Below, one piece after another: positions 15,962 through 25,205 of a DNA stretch of 33,399 nt (the first letter of the stretch is position 1; every line of letters starts with the position of its first letter). This DNA comes from Treponema sp. (GTDB taxonomy: Bacteria; Spirochaetota; Spirochaetia; Treponematales; Breznakiellaceae): assembly GCA_012517385.1 (NCBI GenBank), contig JAAYUZ010000021.1:1-33399 (forward strand), in the 5' to 3' direction. The notes below the pieces were generated by a model. It was not told where the DNA came from, did no database searches, and saw nothing but the letters and a program-made list of their open reading frames with translations. A program made the translations under genes and the position numbers.

Positions 15962-17350
15962 TCACCCGCCGTAGACGGCGATCATAACGCCGGCTGCGAT
16001 AGCGGTTCCAATAACACCAGCCACATTTGGACCCATGGCATGCATAATAAGGAAGTTGCCAGGATCTGCTTCCAACCCAACCTTATTTGAAACCCGGGCT
16101 GCCATTGGGACAGCAGAAACACCGGCAGAACCGATAAGGGGATTAATCTTCTCTTTCAGGAACAGGTTCATGATCTTTGCAACAATAACACCTGAAGCGG
16201 TCGCTATCGCAAAGGCTAAGAGTCCCATGAATACAATGGAAAGAGAAGCGGGATTCAGGAATTTCTCGGGGGTCATCTGACTTCCTACACCCAGAGAGAG
16301 GAAAATAGACACGATGTTTAACAGCTCATTCTGCAAAGTCTTGGAGAGCCGGTCTACTACACCAATCTCACGGATAAAGTTACCAAACATGAGACAGCCA
16401 ATGAGGGGTGAAGCGGATGGAATCAGCAGAATGGAAAGTATGAAAACCGAAAGGGGGAAAAGCATTTTTTCCACCTTGGATACATGACGGAGCTGTTTCA
16501 TCCGGATTTTCCGTTCCTCAGGTGTTGTGAGGGCCCGCATGATTGGGGGTTGAATGACCGGTACCAGGGCCATATAGGAATAGGCTGCAACAGCCACAGT
16601 CGCCAGAAGGTGGGGAGCCAGTTTTGCTGCAATATAAATGGTTGTGGGACCATCGGCACCACCAATAATCGCTATCGAGCAGGCTTCTTTCATGGTAAAG
16701 TTAAAGCCCGGAATCAGATTAAATGCGGTTATTCCAAAGAGGGTTCCAAACACACCAAACTGGGCAGCTGCCCCTAACAGGGCAGTTTTCGGATTCGCAA
16801 TGAGGGGACCAAAGTCGGTTAAAGCCCCGATTCCCATAAAGATTATTAAGGGGAAGAACTCGTTCCCGACACCGGCTTCGTAGATAATATTCAGGAAGCC
16901 ATGGGGAGCATCGCCCATTCCGCCAAAAGGAATGTTCACAAAGACCGTACCAAACCCGATCGGGATGAGGAGCAGCGGTTCAAACCCTTTTGCGGCACCA
17001 AGATAGATGATGACAAAACCGACGATAATCATCAGCAGTTCCTGCCAGCCAAAAACGGTTGTTTTTTCGCCCGCAGGGGTAACCATATCTCGAGCATCAT
17101 TAATAAAGGCCGAAATACCGGTTGTTTCGACAATATTCCTTGCAAAGGATGTAATGGAAATCCGGGGTATATTTTCGCTGCCCTTAATAATACCATCCGG
17201 ATTGCTCCAGGATGCATAGCCCTGGGCAGGCCCTGTCTGATCAGCGCTTTGGGCTAATACGGTCCCCATAAAGGAGAACGCAAAGGCAACCGTAATTATG
17301 GCAAGCACAATGGCGGTTACCCGCTTTGGATTCTTATTCATAGTAAGCAT
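15962..17350 (-). CDS. oadB: Na+-pumping oxaloacetate decarboxylase, beta subunit
   Basis: 462 aa integral membrane protein, the Na+-translocating carboxybiotin decarboxylase subunit. The family core begins near residue 100 ('[19 protein letters not shown]'). It contains the functional motifs '[12 protein letters not shown]' (about 228-239, Asp implicated in Na+/proton coupling) and '[18 protein letters not shown]' near the C-terminus. An extra N-terminal section of about 95 residues carries a signal-like membrane segment (15-33) and a polar stretch. It lies 13 bp after oadA; an alternative start is the ATG three codons downstream. It decarboxylates carboxybiotin on OadA and exports Na+. Confidence 0.93.
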   Translation of the reverse strand: MLTMNKNPKRVTAIVLAIITVAFAFSFMGTVLAQSADQTGPAQGYASWSNPDGIIKGSENIPRISITSFARNIVETTGISAFINDARDMVTPAGEKTTVFGWQELLMIIVGFVIIYLGAAKGFEPLLLIPIGFGTVFVNIPFGGMGDAPHGFLNIIYEAGVGNEFFPLIIFMGIGALTDFGPLIANPKTALLGAAAQFGVFGTLFGITAFNLIPGFNFTMKEACSIAIIGGADGPTTIYIAAKLAPHLLATVAVAAYSYMALVPVIQPPIMRALTTPEERKIRMKQLRHVSKVEKMLFPLSVFILSILLIPSASPLIGCLMFGNFIREIGVVDRLSKTLQNELLNIVSIFLSLGVGSQMTPEKFLNPASLSIVFMGLLAFAIATASGVIVAKIMNLFLKEKINPLIGSAGVSAVPMAARVSNKVGLEADPGNFLIMHAMGPNVAGVIGTAIAAGVMIAVYGG

Positions 17351-17363
17351 ATGGATAAATCCC

Positions 17364-19154
17364 CTATTTCAGTTCAGCAACAGGCTGATGGGCTGCCACC
17401 TGGGTCCCGGTGGATACAAGGAAATGAATAGAACCACTGCCGGTAGCCTTTATTTCCAGTTCCATTTTCATCGATTCGATGATCATGATCGTCTGGCCAG
17501 CGGACACCGATGCGCCTTCGTTCACGCTGTATTTAATAATGGTACCAGCAACGGGGGCTTCTACCACATGGCCGCCAGAAGGAGCAGCAGCTGCGGGAGC
17601 AGCGGGTGCTGCGGAAGCTGCGGGAGCCGCCTGGGGAGCTGCAGCGGGGGCGATAGCCATGGTGCCTTCAGGGCGGACTACAACGGTATAATCAGCGCCA
17701 TTTACATTTACCACATACTTTGCAGCCTGGGCTCCGCCAGCGGGAGCTGCAGCTGCGGCAGGAGCGGCCTTAGGAGCTTCGGGCTCAGCGGTGAACTTAA
17801 CCGGGCCCTGATCCCGTTTCTTAAAGAAGTCGGGGGCAACCTTGGGGAACATGGCATAGGTGAGCACATCTTCTACTGCGACTTTTTCGGTGCCAAGCAG
17901 CTTTTTGGTTTCTTCCTCAAGTTTGGCGAATTCATTGGGAATGTCATCCGCAGGCCGATGGGTAATTTCCTTTTCCATTTTAAGGGTTTCCAGGGCCTTT
18001 TTAACAACCTCAGGATTCTTCGGTGCGGGGCATTTTCCATATTTTCCGACCAGAAGGTCCATGGATTCGCCGGTAAGTTTATTATAGCGGCCAAAGAGGA
18101 CATTAAAGACCGCCTGAGTTCCAACAATCTGGCTGGTAGGAGTGACGAGGGGCGGGTATCCGAAATCTTTCTGAACAACCGCAATCTCCTTCAGCACCTC
18201 ATCAATCTTATCGGAAGCTCCCTGTTCCTTAAGCTGGCTTTCCAGGTTGGAAAGCATACCACCGGGGACCTGAGATACGAGGATCCGGGTATCCGCACCA
18301 AGGAAGCTGGATTCAAACTTCTTGTAGTTTTTCCGCACCTCACGGAAATAGGCGGCAATATCGAGGAGCAGGTTAGTATCGAGCCCCGTATCATAGGGAG
18401 TCCCTTTGAAGATTTCTACCATGGTTTCGGTGGGGCTATGGCTGGTACCCATAGCAAGGGAAGAGATAACCGTATCAAGGATTTCTGCTCCCGCTTCGGC
18501 AGCCTTGGCAAGGGTAGCTACGGACATACCGGTGGTAGAGTGAGAATGAATTTCGATGGGAAGATCAACGGCCTTCTTAATAGCCTTAACGAGCTCATAG
18601 GCATCATAGGGTTTAAGCAGCCCTGCCATATCCTTGATACAAAGAGAATCCGCACCTTCCGCAGCCAGTTCCTTTGCCAGATCCACATAGGACTGAATGG
18701 TATGGAAGGGTGTGGTTGCATAGGAGATCGCAGCTTGAACATGTTTGCCGGTCTTTTTTGCCGCATCGGTAGCGGCTTTAAAGTTTCGGGGATCGTTCAC
18801 GGCATCAAAAATGCGGAACACATCCACACCATTTTTTGCAGCCGCTTCTACAAATTTGGCCACCACGTCGTCTGCATAGTGCCGGTATCCCAAAAGGTTC
18901 TGACCACGAAGCAGCATCATGATCCTGGTATTGGGAAGAGCCTTTTTAAGCTGCCGCAGGCGTTCCCAGGGATCTTCATTTAAGAAGCGGATACAAGAAT
19001 CAAAGGTGGCTCCACCCCAGGCTTCCAGGGCAAAATAGCCAACCTTATCGAGCTGGGGACATATAGGAAGCATATCCGCAGTGGTCATACGGGTAGCGAG
19101 CAGGGACTGATGGGCGTCCCGAAGAACCAGATCTGTTAACTGTACTTTAGCCAT
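17364..19154 (-). CDS. oadA: Oxaloacetate decarboxylase alpha subunit (biotin carrier carboxyltransferase)
   Basis: 596 aa, typical for OadA. An N-terminal carboxyltransferase TIM barrel has R-D-A-H-Q-S at 12-17 (metal-binding Asp13), 'L-C-I-K-D-M-A-G-L' near 170 (Lys that is carbamylated in the family) and 'I-H-S-H-S-T-T-G' near 205 (metal His pair). The conserved PYC/OADA domain follows (about 290-470). An Ala/Pro-rich linker (about 475-525) leads to a C-terminal biotinyl domain with E-S-M-K-M-E-L, biotin on Lys563. It transfers carboxyl from oxaloacetate to biotin in the cytoplasm and docks on OadB/OadG. AAGGAG precedes the ATG. A pyruvate carboxylase subunit B is the only close alternative, but oadG and oadB on either side settle the role. 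Confidence 0.95.
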   Translation of the reverse strand: MAKVQLTDLVLRDAHQSLLATRMTTADMLPICPQLDKVGYFALEAWGGATFDSCIRFLNEDPWERLRQLKKALPNTRIMMLLRGQNLLGYRHYADDVVAKFVEAAAKNGVDVFRIFDAVNDPRNFKAATDAAKKTGKHVQAAISYATTPFHTIQSYVDLAKELAAEGADSLCIKDMAGLLKPYDAYELVKAIKKAVDLPIEIHSHSTTGMSVATLAKAAEAGAEILDTVISSLAMGTSHSPTETMVEIFKGTPYDTGLDTNLLLDIAAYFREVRKNYKKFESSFLGADTRILVSQVPGGMLSNLESQLKEQGASDKIDEVLKEIAVVQKDFGYPPLVTPTSQIVGTQAVFNVLFGRYNKLTGESMDLLVGKYGKCPAPKNPEVVKKALETLKMEKEITHRPADDIPNEFAKLEEETKKLLGTEKVAVEDVLTYAMFPKVAPDFFKKRDQGPVKFTAEPEAPKAAPAAAAAPAGGAQAAKYVVNVNGADYTVVVRPEGTMAIAPAAAPQAAPAASAAPAAPAAAAPSGGHVVEAPVAGTIIKYSVNEGASVSAGQTIMIIESMKMELEIKATGSGSIHFLVSTGTQVAAHQPVAELK

Positions 19155-19171
19155 TTCTAACTCCTTTGTTG

Positions 19172-19429
19172 TTACTGATTAGTTTTCCGATATTCATTCA
19201 CTGCAGCAGTAATCGCTGCAACGACCGCGGCATTGTTTCCCGCAGCGGCAGCTGCAGGAACTGATTGTGCCGATTGCCCTTCCTGAGCATCTATATCCCA
19301 CCCGAGCGCATGAATGATTTTTGCGACCAGAGTCATAAATAGGACTAGAATAATCAGGAAGCCGAAGACTACACCCATGCCGAGGAGAGTTAATACACCA
19401 CTCTGCCCGAACATCTCTGCTATTGTCAT
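19172..19429 (-). CDS. oadG: Oxaloacetate decarboxylase gamma subunit
   Basis: 85 aa, single-span small membrane protein. The membrane helix (about 11-37, 'G-V-L-T-L-L-G-M-G-V-V-F-G-F-L-I') is the hallmark of OadG. It is followed by a polar and Ala-rich tail ending in a short helix 'A-A-I-T-A-A-V-N-E-Y-R-K'. It assembles the alpha and beta subunits and, in the family, binds Zn2+ through its tail. GGAGG precedes the ATG, and it is first in the oadGAB operon, 17 bp before oadA. Confidence 0.9.
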   Translation of the reverse strand: MTIAEMFGQSGVLTLLGMGVVFGFLIILVLFMTLVAKIIHALGWDIDAQEGQSAQSVPAAAAAGNNAAVVAAITAAVNEYRKTNQ

Positions 19430-19461
19430 AGGGCCTCCAAATTCATTGAATATTCAGCGTT

Positions 19462-19491
19462 ATCGTACCAAAAATATCGGTTCTTGTTCAA
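19462..19491 (-). promoter_or_regulatory. Probable sigma-70 promoter of oadGAB
   Basis: On the minus strand: TTGAAC (19491-19486), an 18-bp spacer, and TACGAT (19467-19462). It is about 33 bp before the oadG start. Confidence 0.55.
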
Positions 19492-19548
19492 TAGACAAAT
19501 TTATTTTGAGTGTCACTGCCCCTCGTTATTTTTATTTTTTTGGGAGAA

Positions 19549-19577
19549 TTGACAGGGCTTGCCCGAGAAGGATAATT
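19549..19577 (+). promoter_or_regulatory. Sigma-70 promoter of the phosphohexomutase gene
   Basis: TTGACA (19549-19554), 16-17 bp spacer, and GATAATT (19571-19577). GGAGG and the ATG at 19608 follow. Confidence 0.7.
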
Positions 19578-19607
19578 CCTTTTATACTGAAACTGGAGGA
19601 AAACATT

Positions 19608-21377
19608 ATGGAAAAGCAGGATATTATTAATAGAGCAAAAGATTATATACAGCATGAACAGGATGCCCATTTCAGAGCCGAGGTAGAGGAGCTCCTTAAA
19701 AAAGAAGACTGGAAAGAGCTGGAAGATCGTTTTTATCGTGACCTGGAATTTGGTACCGGTGGTTTACGGGGTGTTATCGGCGGCGGCTACAACCGGATGA
19801 ATACGCTTGTAGTAAAGCGGGCAACCCAGGGTTTAGCGAACTATCTAAAGAAAGCCCTGCATGAGAGGGCCACAAAAGGAGCACTTTCCGCCGTCATTGC
19901 ATACGACAGCCGCCGTTATTCTCCGGAATTTGCGGAAGCCACCGCTCTTATTCTGGCAGCAAATGGCATTACCACCTATCTGTTTTCCTCCCTGCGGCCT
20001 ACCCCGGAACTGTCCTTCGCCATACGGACCCTTAAGTGTGATACAGGGGTAGTTGTCACCGCCAGTCACAACCCGCCCCAGTACAACGGCTACAAGGCCT
20101 ATTGGAACGATGGATCCCAGGTCATAGAACCCCATGATGTGGGTATCATTGATGAAGTAAACAAGGTTACGACCATTACCGAAATGGGCCGTGAGGAGGC
20201 TCTTAAAAAGGGACTGCTTAAAATCATCGATAAGGAAATTGATGAACCCTATGCAGCCATGGTAAAGGGCCACCTCTTCCGCCCAGAGCTAATTAAAGAA
20301 AAGGCTAAGGAAGTTAAAATTGTCTACACCCCCCTCCATGGCACCGGAGCGTTCCATGTAGAAGGGGTGCTTGGCAGCCTGGGCCTCGAAGTAATCACCG
20401 TCCCGGAACAGAAAAAACCCGACGGCAATTTCCCCACCGTGTCCTACCCTAACCCTGAAGAAGCGGCGGCACTAAAAATGGCCCTGGAATTGGGAAGCAA
20501 GGTAAAAGCCGATGTGGTCATGGCCACCGACCCCGATGCGGACCGGTTGGGTATAGCCGTCCCCGATGCCAATGGAAACTTTGTTCTCATAACCGGAAAT
20601 CAGCTTGGAACCCTGCTGGCAGATTACATCTTCCTTTCTCTAAAAGAAAAGGGAAAACTGCCGGCAAAACCGGCCATGATCAACTCGATCGTAACCACGG
20701 GCATGCAGAAACGGGTTGCCGCAAGCTATGGCGCAGAATGCTTTGAATGCCTCACGGGCTTTAAGTGGATTGCCGATGTATGGCGGAAAAGCGAAACCGA
20801 TGGCAGGGGCTATACGGTCCTATTCGGCACCGAAGAGAGCTATGGGTTCCTCATCGAACCGGAGGTCCGGGATAAGGACGGTGTTTCCGCAGCAGCCCTC
20901 ACCGCCGAAATGACCCTGTACTGGCGCAGTAAGGGCAAGAGTCTCTTAGACCGGCTGAATGACCTTTACCTTCAGCACGGCTACTGGCAGGAAATCGGTA
21001 TTTCCAAATACTTCCAGGGACCCCAGGGACCATCTATTATGGCGGGTATCATGGCCGAATACCGGAAAAATCCTCCCAAAACTCTCGGAGGTATAAAGGT
21101 AAGCAAGGTCAGGGATATCCAGGAATCGGTATGGAAATATCCGGATCAGCCGGGGAAAACCGATCCTGTTGATCTGCCAAAAAGCAATGTGCTCCAGTTC
21201 TTCCTGGAGGATGGAACCATTGTCAGTGCCCGGCCAAGCGGAACGGAACCGAAGATTAAATTCTATGCTACCTGCTGCGCCGAAGTTGGAAAGGACGGAT
21301 TGGAGGCGGCTAAAAAGGTTGTGGCTGGTAAACTTGCAGCCATAGAAAAGGATCTTCGCGCTGTCATTGGTGATTAA
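19608..21377 (+). CDS. Phosphoglucomutase/phosphomannomutase (alpha-D-phosphohexomutase)
   Basis: 589 aa from the ATG at 19608. This start is chosen because GGAGG stands just before it and the protein begins like family members; the frame is open further upstream to 19314 but would cross the promoter and the divergent oadG gene. Four-domain phosphohexomutase motifs are present: T-A-S-H-N-P-P with the phosphorylated Ser153, the metal loop D-P-D-A-D-R (308-313), the sugar-binding loop 'G-T-E-E-S-Y-G' near 407, and the phosphate-binding R-P-S-G-T-E-P near 542. The length fits the long bacterial PgcA/PGM2-like group that interconverts glucose-1- and -6-phosphate. It overlaps the exonuclease gene by one base (TAATG), so the two are translationally coupled. 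Confidence 0.94.
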   Translation: MEKQDIINRAKDYIQHEQDAHFRAEVEELLKKEDWKELEDRFYRDLEFGTGGLRGVIGGGYNRMNTLVVKRATQGLANYLKKALHERATKGALSAVIAYDSRRYSPEFAEATALILAANGITTYLFSSLRPTPELSFAIRTLKCDTGVVVTASHNPPQYNGYKAYWNDGSQVIEPHDVGIIDEVNKVTTITEMGREEALKKGLLKIIDKEIDEPYAAMVKGHLFRPELIKEKAKEVKIVYTPLHGTGAFHVEGVLGSLGLEVITVPEQKKPDGNFPTVSYPNPEEAAALKMALELGSKVKADVVMATDPDADRLGIAVPDANGNFVLITGNQLGTLLADYIFLSLKEKGKLPAKPAMINSIVTTGMQKRVAASYGAECFECLTGFKWIADVWRKSETDGRGYTVLFGTEESYGFLIEPEVRDKDGVSAAALTAEMTLYWRSKGKSLLDRLNDLYLQHGYWQEIGISKYFQGPQGPSIMAGIMAEYRKNPPKTLGGIKVSKVRDIQESVWKYPDQPGKTDPVDLPKSNVLQFFLEDGTIVSARPSGTEPKIKFYATCCAEVGKDGLEAAKKVVAGKLAAIEKDLRAVIGD

Positions 21378-22069
21378 TGGGTACCTACGATTGGGTCCGG
21401 GATCTCCTCTTCGGGGATCCCCCTTCCGGGTCTGAACGGTCTGTGTTTATCGCCTTTGACACGGAAACCACGGGACTGGAACCAAGAACCGACAAGATTG
21501 TAGAAATTGGGGCAGTTAAGTTTGACAGCCTCGGTCCTATCGGACGATTTTCAGTGCTCATCAATCCGGGCATTCCCATGCCGGAAGCCGCCTCCAAGGT
21601 GAATGGCATAAGCGACGACATGCTCCGAAAACAGCCGCCCATGGAGGCGGTGCTCCCAGACTTTCTGCGCTTTATTGGTTCCGGAATCCTGGTAGCCCAT
21701 AATGCCCCCTTCGATGTATCCTTTATTAATGCTGCGCTGGGTTTGTATTGGAAGCGTGCTGAAGCATGGGAAAATAGGACTACGGACCAGCTTTCTTTGC
21801 TTGAACCTGCAGCCCCTGAACCGGAGGTACAGGTTGATGAATCTGCAACGCCCTGGAAGCCCCCATTCCCTGCACTGCCGAACAAGGTTGTGGATACGCG
21901 GATTTTAGCCAAGGAGCTGATTCCTGGGCGTTATTCCTATAAATTGCAGGACCTGGCTGAGTATTTACATATTAAGGCCCTGGAAGCCCATCGGGCAGAG
22001 GATGATGCCCGGGTTTGTATGGAAGTCTTTTTAAAATGCGCCCAGCTGATCCCCGCTACACCTCAGTAA
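21377..22069 (+). CDS. DnaQ/PolC-epsilon-like 3'-5' exonuclease (DEDDh)
   Basis: 230 aa. The DEDDh catalytic set is visible: Asp28 and Glu30 in 'F-D-T-E-T-T-G', an Asp in 'H-N-A-P-F-D-V-S-F' near 112-120, and His plus Asp in 'H-R-A-E-D-D-A' near 205-211. An insertion of about 40 residues rich in Glu/Pro/Ala sits between motifs II and III. It resembles stand-alone exonucleases related to PolC or the epsilon subunit, acting in proofreading or RNA/DNA trimming. The start overlaps the phosphohexomutase stop (TAATG). Its last 14 bp overlap the end of the convergent sigma-factor gene. Confidence 0.9.
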   Translation: MGTYDWVRDLLFGDPPSGSERSVFIAFDTETTGLEPRTDKIVEIGAVKFDSLGPIGRFSVLINPGIPMPEAASKVNGISDDMLRKQPPMEAVLPDFLRFIGSGILVAHNAPFDVSFINAALGLYWKRAEAWENRTTDQLSLLEPAAPEPEVQVDESATPWKPPFPALPNKVVDTRILAKELIPGRYSYKLQDLAEYLHIKALEAHRAEDDARVCMEVFLKCAQLIPATPQ

Positions 22070-23105
22070 AGTCATTCAGCTGTTTCAGGTTCCTCAATTT
22101 AAATATAGCCTTTTCCTGAATCTGGCGCACCCGCTCCCGGGTAATGCCCAGGAGTTTACCCGTTTCTTCCAGGGTGAGGGGCCCTTCCCCGGTAAGGCCA
22201 AAGCGAAGCTGAATAATCTTTACCTCCCGTTCGGAAAGGTGGGAAAGGACGCTGTCCAGGGTATCCTGCAAGGCCATGGCAAAGACCATATCAAAGGGGT
22301 CCTCCAGGGTTTCGTCCTTTATAAGGTCCGAAAGGCGGGTAACATTATCATCATCTACGGTGGTATCGAGGCTGGTGGTTTCCTGGGAAAGTTTTACAAT
22401 TTCCTTAACCTTAGAGACAGGAACCCCCAAATATTCGGAAAGCTCCTCATCGCTCGGGTCCCTTCCAAGGTCCTGGGTTAATTGTTTAGCAACAAAGTAA
22501 CACTTTTTAATCGTATTCAGCATGTGGATAGGAATTCGGATCACCCGGCCCTTATCGGCCAGACTTTTAATAATAGCCTGTCTGATCCACCAGGTCCCAT
22601 AGGTAGAAAACCGGCATTTACGGGTATAATCAAAGCGTTCTACAGCCTCGATCAGGCCGATGTTCCCCTCATCAATTAAATCGAGCAGGGAAAGGCCCCG
22701 ATGCTGGTAATTTTTGGCAATAGAAACAACCAACCTGAGGTTAGAGTTAATCATTTTATTCTTATAATACATAAGGGAATTATCCAGCCGGGCCCGTTCC
22801 TTCTTATACTCAGGATCCTGCAGGTTTCCCTGAAACTGTGCATCCAGCTCTGCGATTTCTTCCCGAAGATGTACTATTTTCTCTCCGATAGCCTGTTCTT
22901 CGTCACCTGAAAGGAGGGGATATCTGGATATTTGTTTTAAATACATAGCCAGCGGATCAACCTCTTTCTGGCTCTTAGAGGCCTTTTTGGGTTTTGCAAA
23001 CTGATTTAATACTTTCTTTTTAGTCTTTTTCTTAGCAGTTTCAGGGTGACCCTTTACATTTGCTTGACTTTTCACAGATTCCATTTCAGCATACATTTCA
23101 AACAC
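22056..23105 (-). CDS. RNA polymerase sigma factor, RpoD/SigA family, short (group 2)
   Basis: 349 aa. Region 1.2 starts near 50 ('[10 protein letters not shown]'). Region 2 runs about 115-190 with 'N-L-R-L-V-V-S-I-A', '[19 protein letters not shown]', and the primary-type promoter-melting segment '[13 protein letters not shown]'. Region 3 follows, then the region 4 helix-turn-helix '[24 protein letters not shown]' near 308-331. The length and the absence of the long N-terminal and non-conserved regions of a housekeeping RpoD point to an alternative group 2 factor. A Lys-rich N-terminal stretch (15-46) is distinctive. The GTG start at 23105 has AGGGGTGG upstream; ATG at 23096 is an alternative. 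Confidence 0.92.
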   Translation of the reverse strand: MFEMYAEMESVKSQANVKGHPETAKKKTKKKVLNQFAKPKKASKSQKEVDPLAMYLKQISRYPLLSGDEEQAIGEKIVHLREEIAELDAQFQGNLQDPEYKKERARLDNSLMYYKNKMINSNLRLVVSIAKNYQHRGLSLLDLIDEGNIGLIEAVERFDYTRKCRFSTYGTWWIRQAIIKSLADKGRVIRIPIHMLNTIKKCYFVAKQLTQDLGRDPSDEELSEYLGVPVSKVKEIVKLSQETTSLDTTVDDDNVTRLSDLIKDETLEDPFDMVFAMALQDTLDSVLSHLSEREVKIIQLRFGLTGEGPLTLEETGKLLGITRERVRQIQEKAIFKLRNLKQLNDFTEV

Positions 23106-23185
23106 AGTATACCACCCCTTTTGTATATTATCCGCCTATGACTACATAAATATAATAATTCTAGGAATAGTTTCCAACATTTTAA

Positions 23186-23247
23186 GACTCTTTCGAAACT
23201 CAGAGAGTTTTGAAAGGGCAACCTTAGGTACAACTGCAGTATTTTTA
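23186..23247 (-). repeat. Partial copy (D) of the structured repeat, overlapping a stop codon
   Basis: Read on the minus strand: AAATACTGCAGTTGTACC, then AAGGTTGCCCTTTCAAAACT, then the CTGAGTTTCGAAAGAGTC arm. It matches the 3' half of copy B (second hairpin and inner AATACTGC). The TAA at 23245-23247 that ends the LysM protein lies inside the repeat. Confidence 0.75.
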
Positions 23248-24120
23248 TCCCCTGGGAGCTGATGCGGGGTCTACAGGCTTATTGTCCTTATACACAAGAA
23301 AATACAGCTGGGGTTGCTTGGAAATAGAATCTACCCCAATACGACCTAAGACAGTTCCGTTTTTAATGGATTCTCCCTCCCTAACATTAAGGATGTCACA
23401 GCCCCCGTAGACATAGAGATATCCATTGGCAGCCTGGACAATCGCCACCTTCCCGAATCCCCGATAGGGACCAGCAGAGATCACCGTGCCTGAGGAAAGG
23501 CTCTGTACCAGATCATTCTCTTCAGCAGTAATTACTACCCCATACAGTTTTCCCGTTAAATAGGAAATGCTTTTTGCCTTAACCGGCCACCTGGTATTAG
23601 CAGGAAAAGAAGCTTCGGCTACAGGTCTTGCTGCTATTGTATCAGCGGATGACTTGGTTTCTGTGACCGTAATAGGTTTTAGGCTTGTATCTGAAATTTG
23701 TACACTTTTCGTGTTCGTCTGTGTATTTTGAACTGTTTTCGCGGCCCCTGGAATTTTCAGGACCATCCCTTCTTTAAGTACAGAGCTCTCGGTTAGTCCA
23801 TTTGCTTTACGAATTACATCTACAGAAACCGAATAAATGCGGGAGATTCCAAACAGGGTATCACCCTTTTGAACCTTATAGGTTTGCTCCGTTACAGAAT
23901 CGGGAATCTTTATTTTTTGTCCAACAAATATCTTGGATGGATCTTTGATCGTATTATAATCAAGTAAATCCTGATATGAAGTGCCATATTTTTTTGCAAT
24001 GGAATAAAGGGTCTCTCCCTTCTGCACTACGTGTACCGTATCTGCCCAAAGAGGAGCAAGGCAAAAGATACGGGAGACAAAAAGGATTAACAGTAGTATA
24101 ACCTTTCTTCGGATATTCAT
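23245..24120 (-). CDS. Two-LysM protein with degenerate M23 (LytM-like) domain
   Basis: 291 aa. Signal peptide 1-26 is followed by two LysM peptidoglycan-binding modules (about 29-73 and 79-124, each opening 'V-Q-K-G-E/D-T-L'). A Thr/Ser-rich linker leads to a C-terminal M23-like beta domain (about 175-291, '...G-T-V-I-S-A-G...G-K-V-A-I-V-Q...G-Y-L-Y-V-Y-G'). The zinc-ligand positions are lost: the usual 'Y-x-H-L' is Y-G-G-C-D, and the H-x-H near the end is L-Y-F-L-V. It should therefore bind but not cut the wall, like EnvC/NlpD activators of amidases. The stop codon is contributed by an intergenic repeat. It diverges from the methylase gene by 56 bp. Confidence 0.87.
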   Translation of the reverse strand: MNIRRKVILLLILFVSRIFCLAPLWADTVHVVQKGETLYSIAKKYGTSYQDLLDYNTIKDPSKIFVGQKIKIPDSVTEQTYKVQKGDTLFGISRIYSVSVDVIRKANGLTESSVLKEGMVLKIPGAAKTVQNTQTNTKSVQISDTSLKPITVTETKSSADTIAARPVAEASFPANTRWPVKAKSISYLTGKLYGVVITAEENDLVQSLSSGTVISAGPYRGFGKVAIVQAANGYLYVYGGCDILNVREGESIKNGTVLGRIGVDSISKQPQLYFLVYKDNKPVDPASAPRG

Positions 24121-24176
24121 GCCCTTAGAATATCGGCGGGGAAGGATAATTTCTACAGTACCCAGCGAGGTGTTAT

Positions 24177-25196
24177 ATGGAATATTTGGGAACCTTTCCC
24201 GCAGGTTTTACGGAGCTTGTAAAAAGGTTGATTGAACGGGATACATCCTTACAGAAATTTCTTTTTTACGATGAAAGCGTAATTGCCCTTCGTTCAGAAC
24301 GGCCCCTTACCAGACTTCCCTATCTAAAACACCTTTATCCCCTTATAGCATGGGGAAGGGCGAAGGATCTGCAATCAGCCTATCAACTGGTGTTACATAC
24401 ATCTTTTCAAGAAGCACTCGCCTCCAGTGCAGAACCCAATGCCAGGCGAAGCTTTGTAGTCCGCCTATTCATAGAAGGCAAACCGGCTCCTATAATCCGG
24501 GAACTGCATGAGAAACTCGAAAAGGCAATCATGGAGGTTCTGGGTGGTCGCCCTAATTCAGAACGGCCTGACCTGGAGCTGCAACTCCATTTAAGAAAAA
24601 ATCAACAATGCTACCTCATAGTGCAGAAAGGGAAACGTTCAGAGGAGGAATTGCCCGCAGGCACCCTGCCACCCTACCTGTGCCGGCTGCTTTTAGAACT
24701 ATCAAATCCGCAAAGGGATGATATATTCCTGGATCCCTTTATGGGATCCGCAGCCCTACCACTGGAACGGGCCCGTATGGGGCCTTACCAGATGATATTT
24801 GCCGGGGATATCAAAACCTAAAAGGTAGAAGCCCTCAAGGCAAGGCTTAAGCAAAAACAGTGGGAAAAACGGAGAAAAACCATTTTCCCCAAGGTATTAG
24901 ATGCTACACAGCTTGAGCGATTTAAAGATGATTTTATCACCCGTATTGTAAGCGACCCGCCCTGGGGCCTCTATGAGGGGCTCGATATGCAAGCAATCCT
25001 CTGGCTTTACAGCAACTTCTTAAGAGAAGCAGCCCGGCTGCTCTCAAAAAACGGCAGGATGGTCCTGCTTGTCGGATCTGGGGTCCCCCTGCCGGAAATA
25101 CTCAACAACTCAGACATACCGCTCAAAATTATCGAACAGTTTCCGGTCCTCGTATCGGGCCAAAAGGCCCTTGTGTATGTTATCATTCCAGAGTAG
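24177..25196 (+). pseudogene. THUMP/TRM11-like RNA methylase interrupted by an in-frame TAA
   Basis: One frame spans 24177-25196 (340 codons) but contains a TAA at 24819-24821. The first part (214 codons) has a THUMP-like N-terminal region and SAM motif I 'F-L-D-P-F-M-G-S-A-A-L-P'. After the TAA the same frame continues with 'K-V-E-A-L-K-A-R-L', then the catalytic motif IV 'S-D-P-P-W-G' near 262-267 and a Rossmann-type ending to TAG at 25196. The cofactor and catalytic motifs lie on opposite sides of the stop, so neither half can work alone. The class resembles UPF0020/TRM11 guanosine N2-methyltransferases. A single base change from CAA, GAA or AAA would explain the stop; sequencing error is the alternative. 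GAGG precedes the ATG. Confidence 0.82.
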
Positions 25197-25205
25197 CCTG
25201 TAGCT

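Noticed and set aside
17298-18983. A 561-codon open frame on the plus strand
   Set aside because: It lies entirely antisense to oadA and oadB, is low in complexity (Gly/Ser/Cys-rich stretches opposite the Ala/Pro linker), and has no family features.
19314-19607. Longer start for the phosphohexomutase
   Set aside because: It would run through the oadG gene and both promoters; the ATG at 19608 has a GGAGG site and a promoter in front.
24819-24821. Programmed read-through or recoded stop
   Set aside because: No recoding signal such as a selenocysteine element is seen, the residue is not in an active site, and a single point mutation is simpler.
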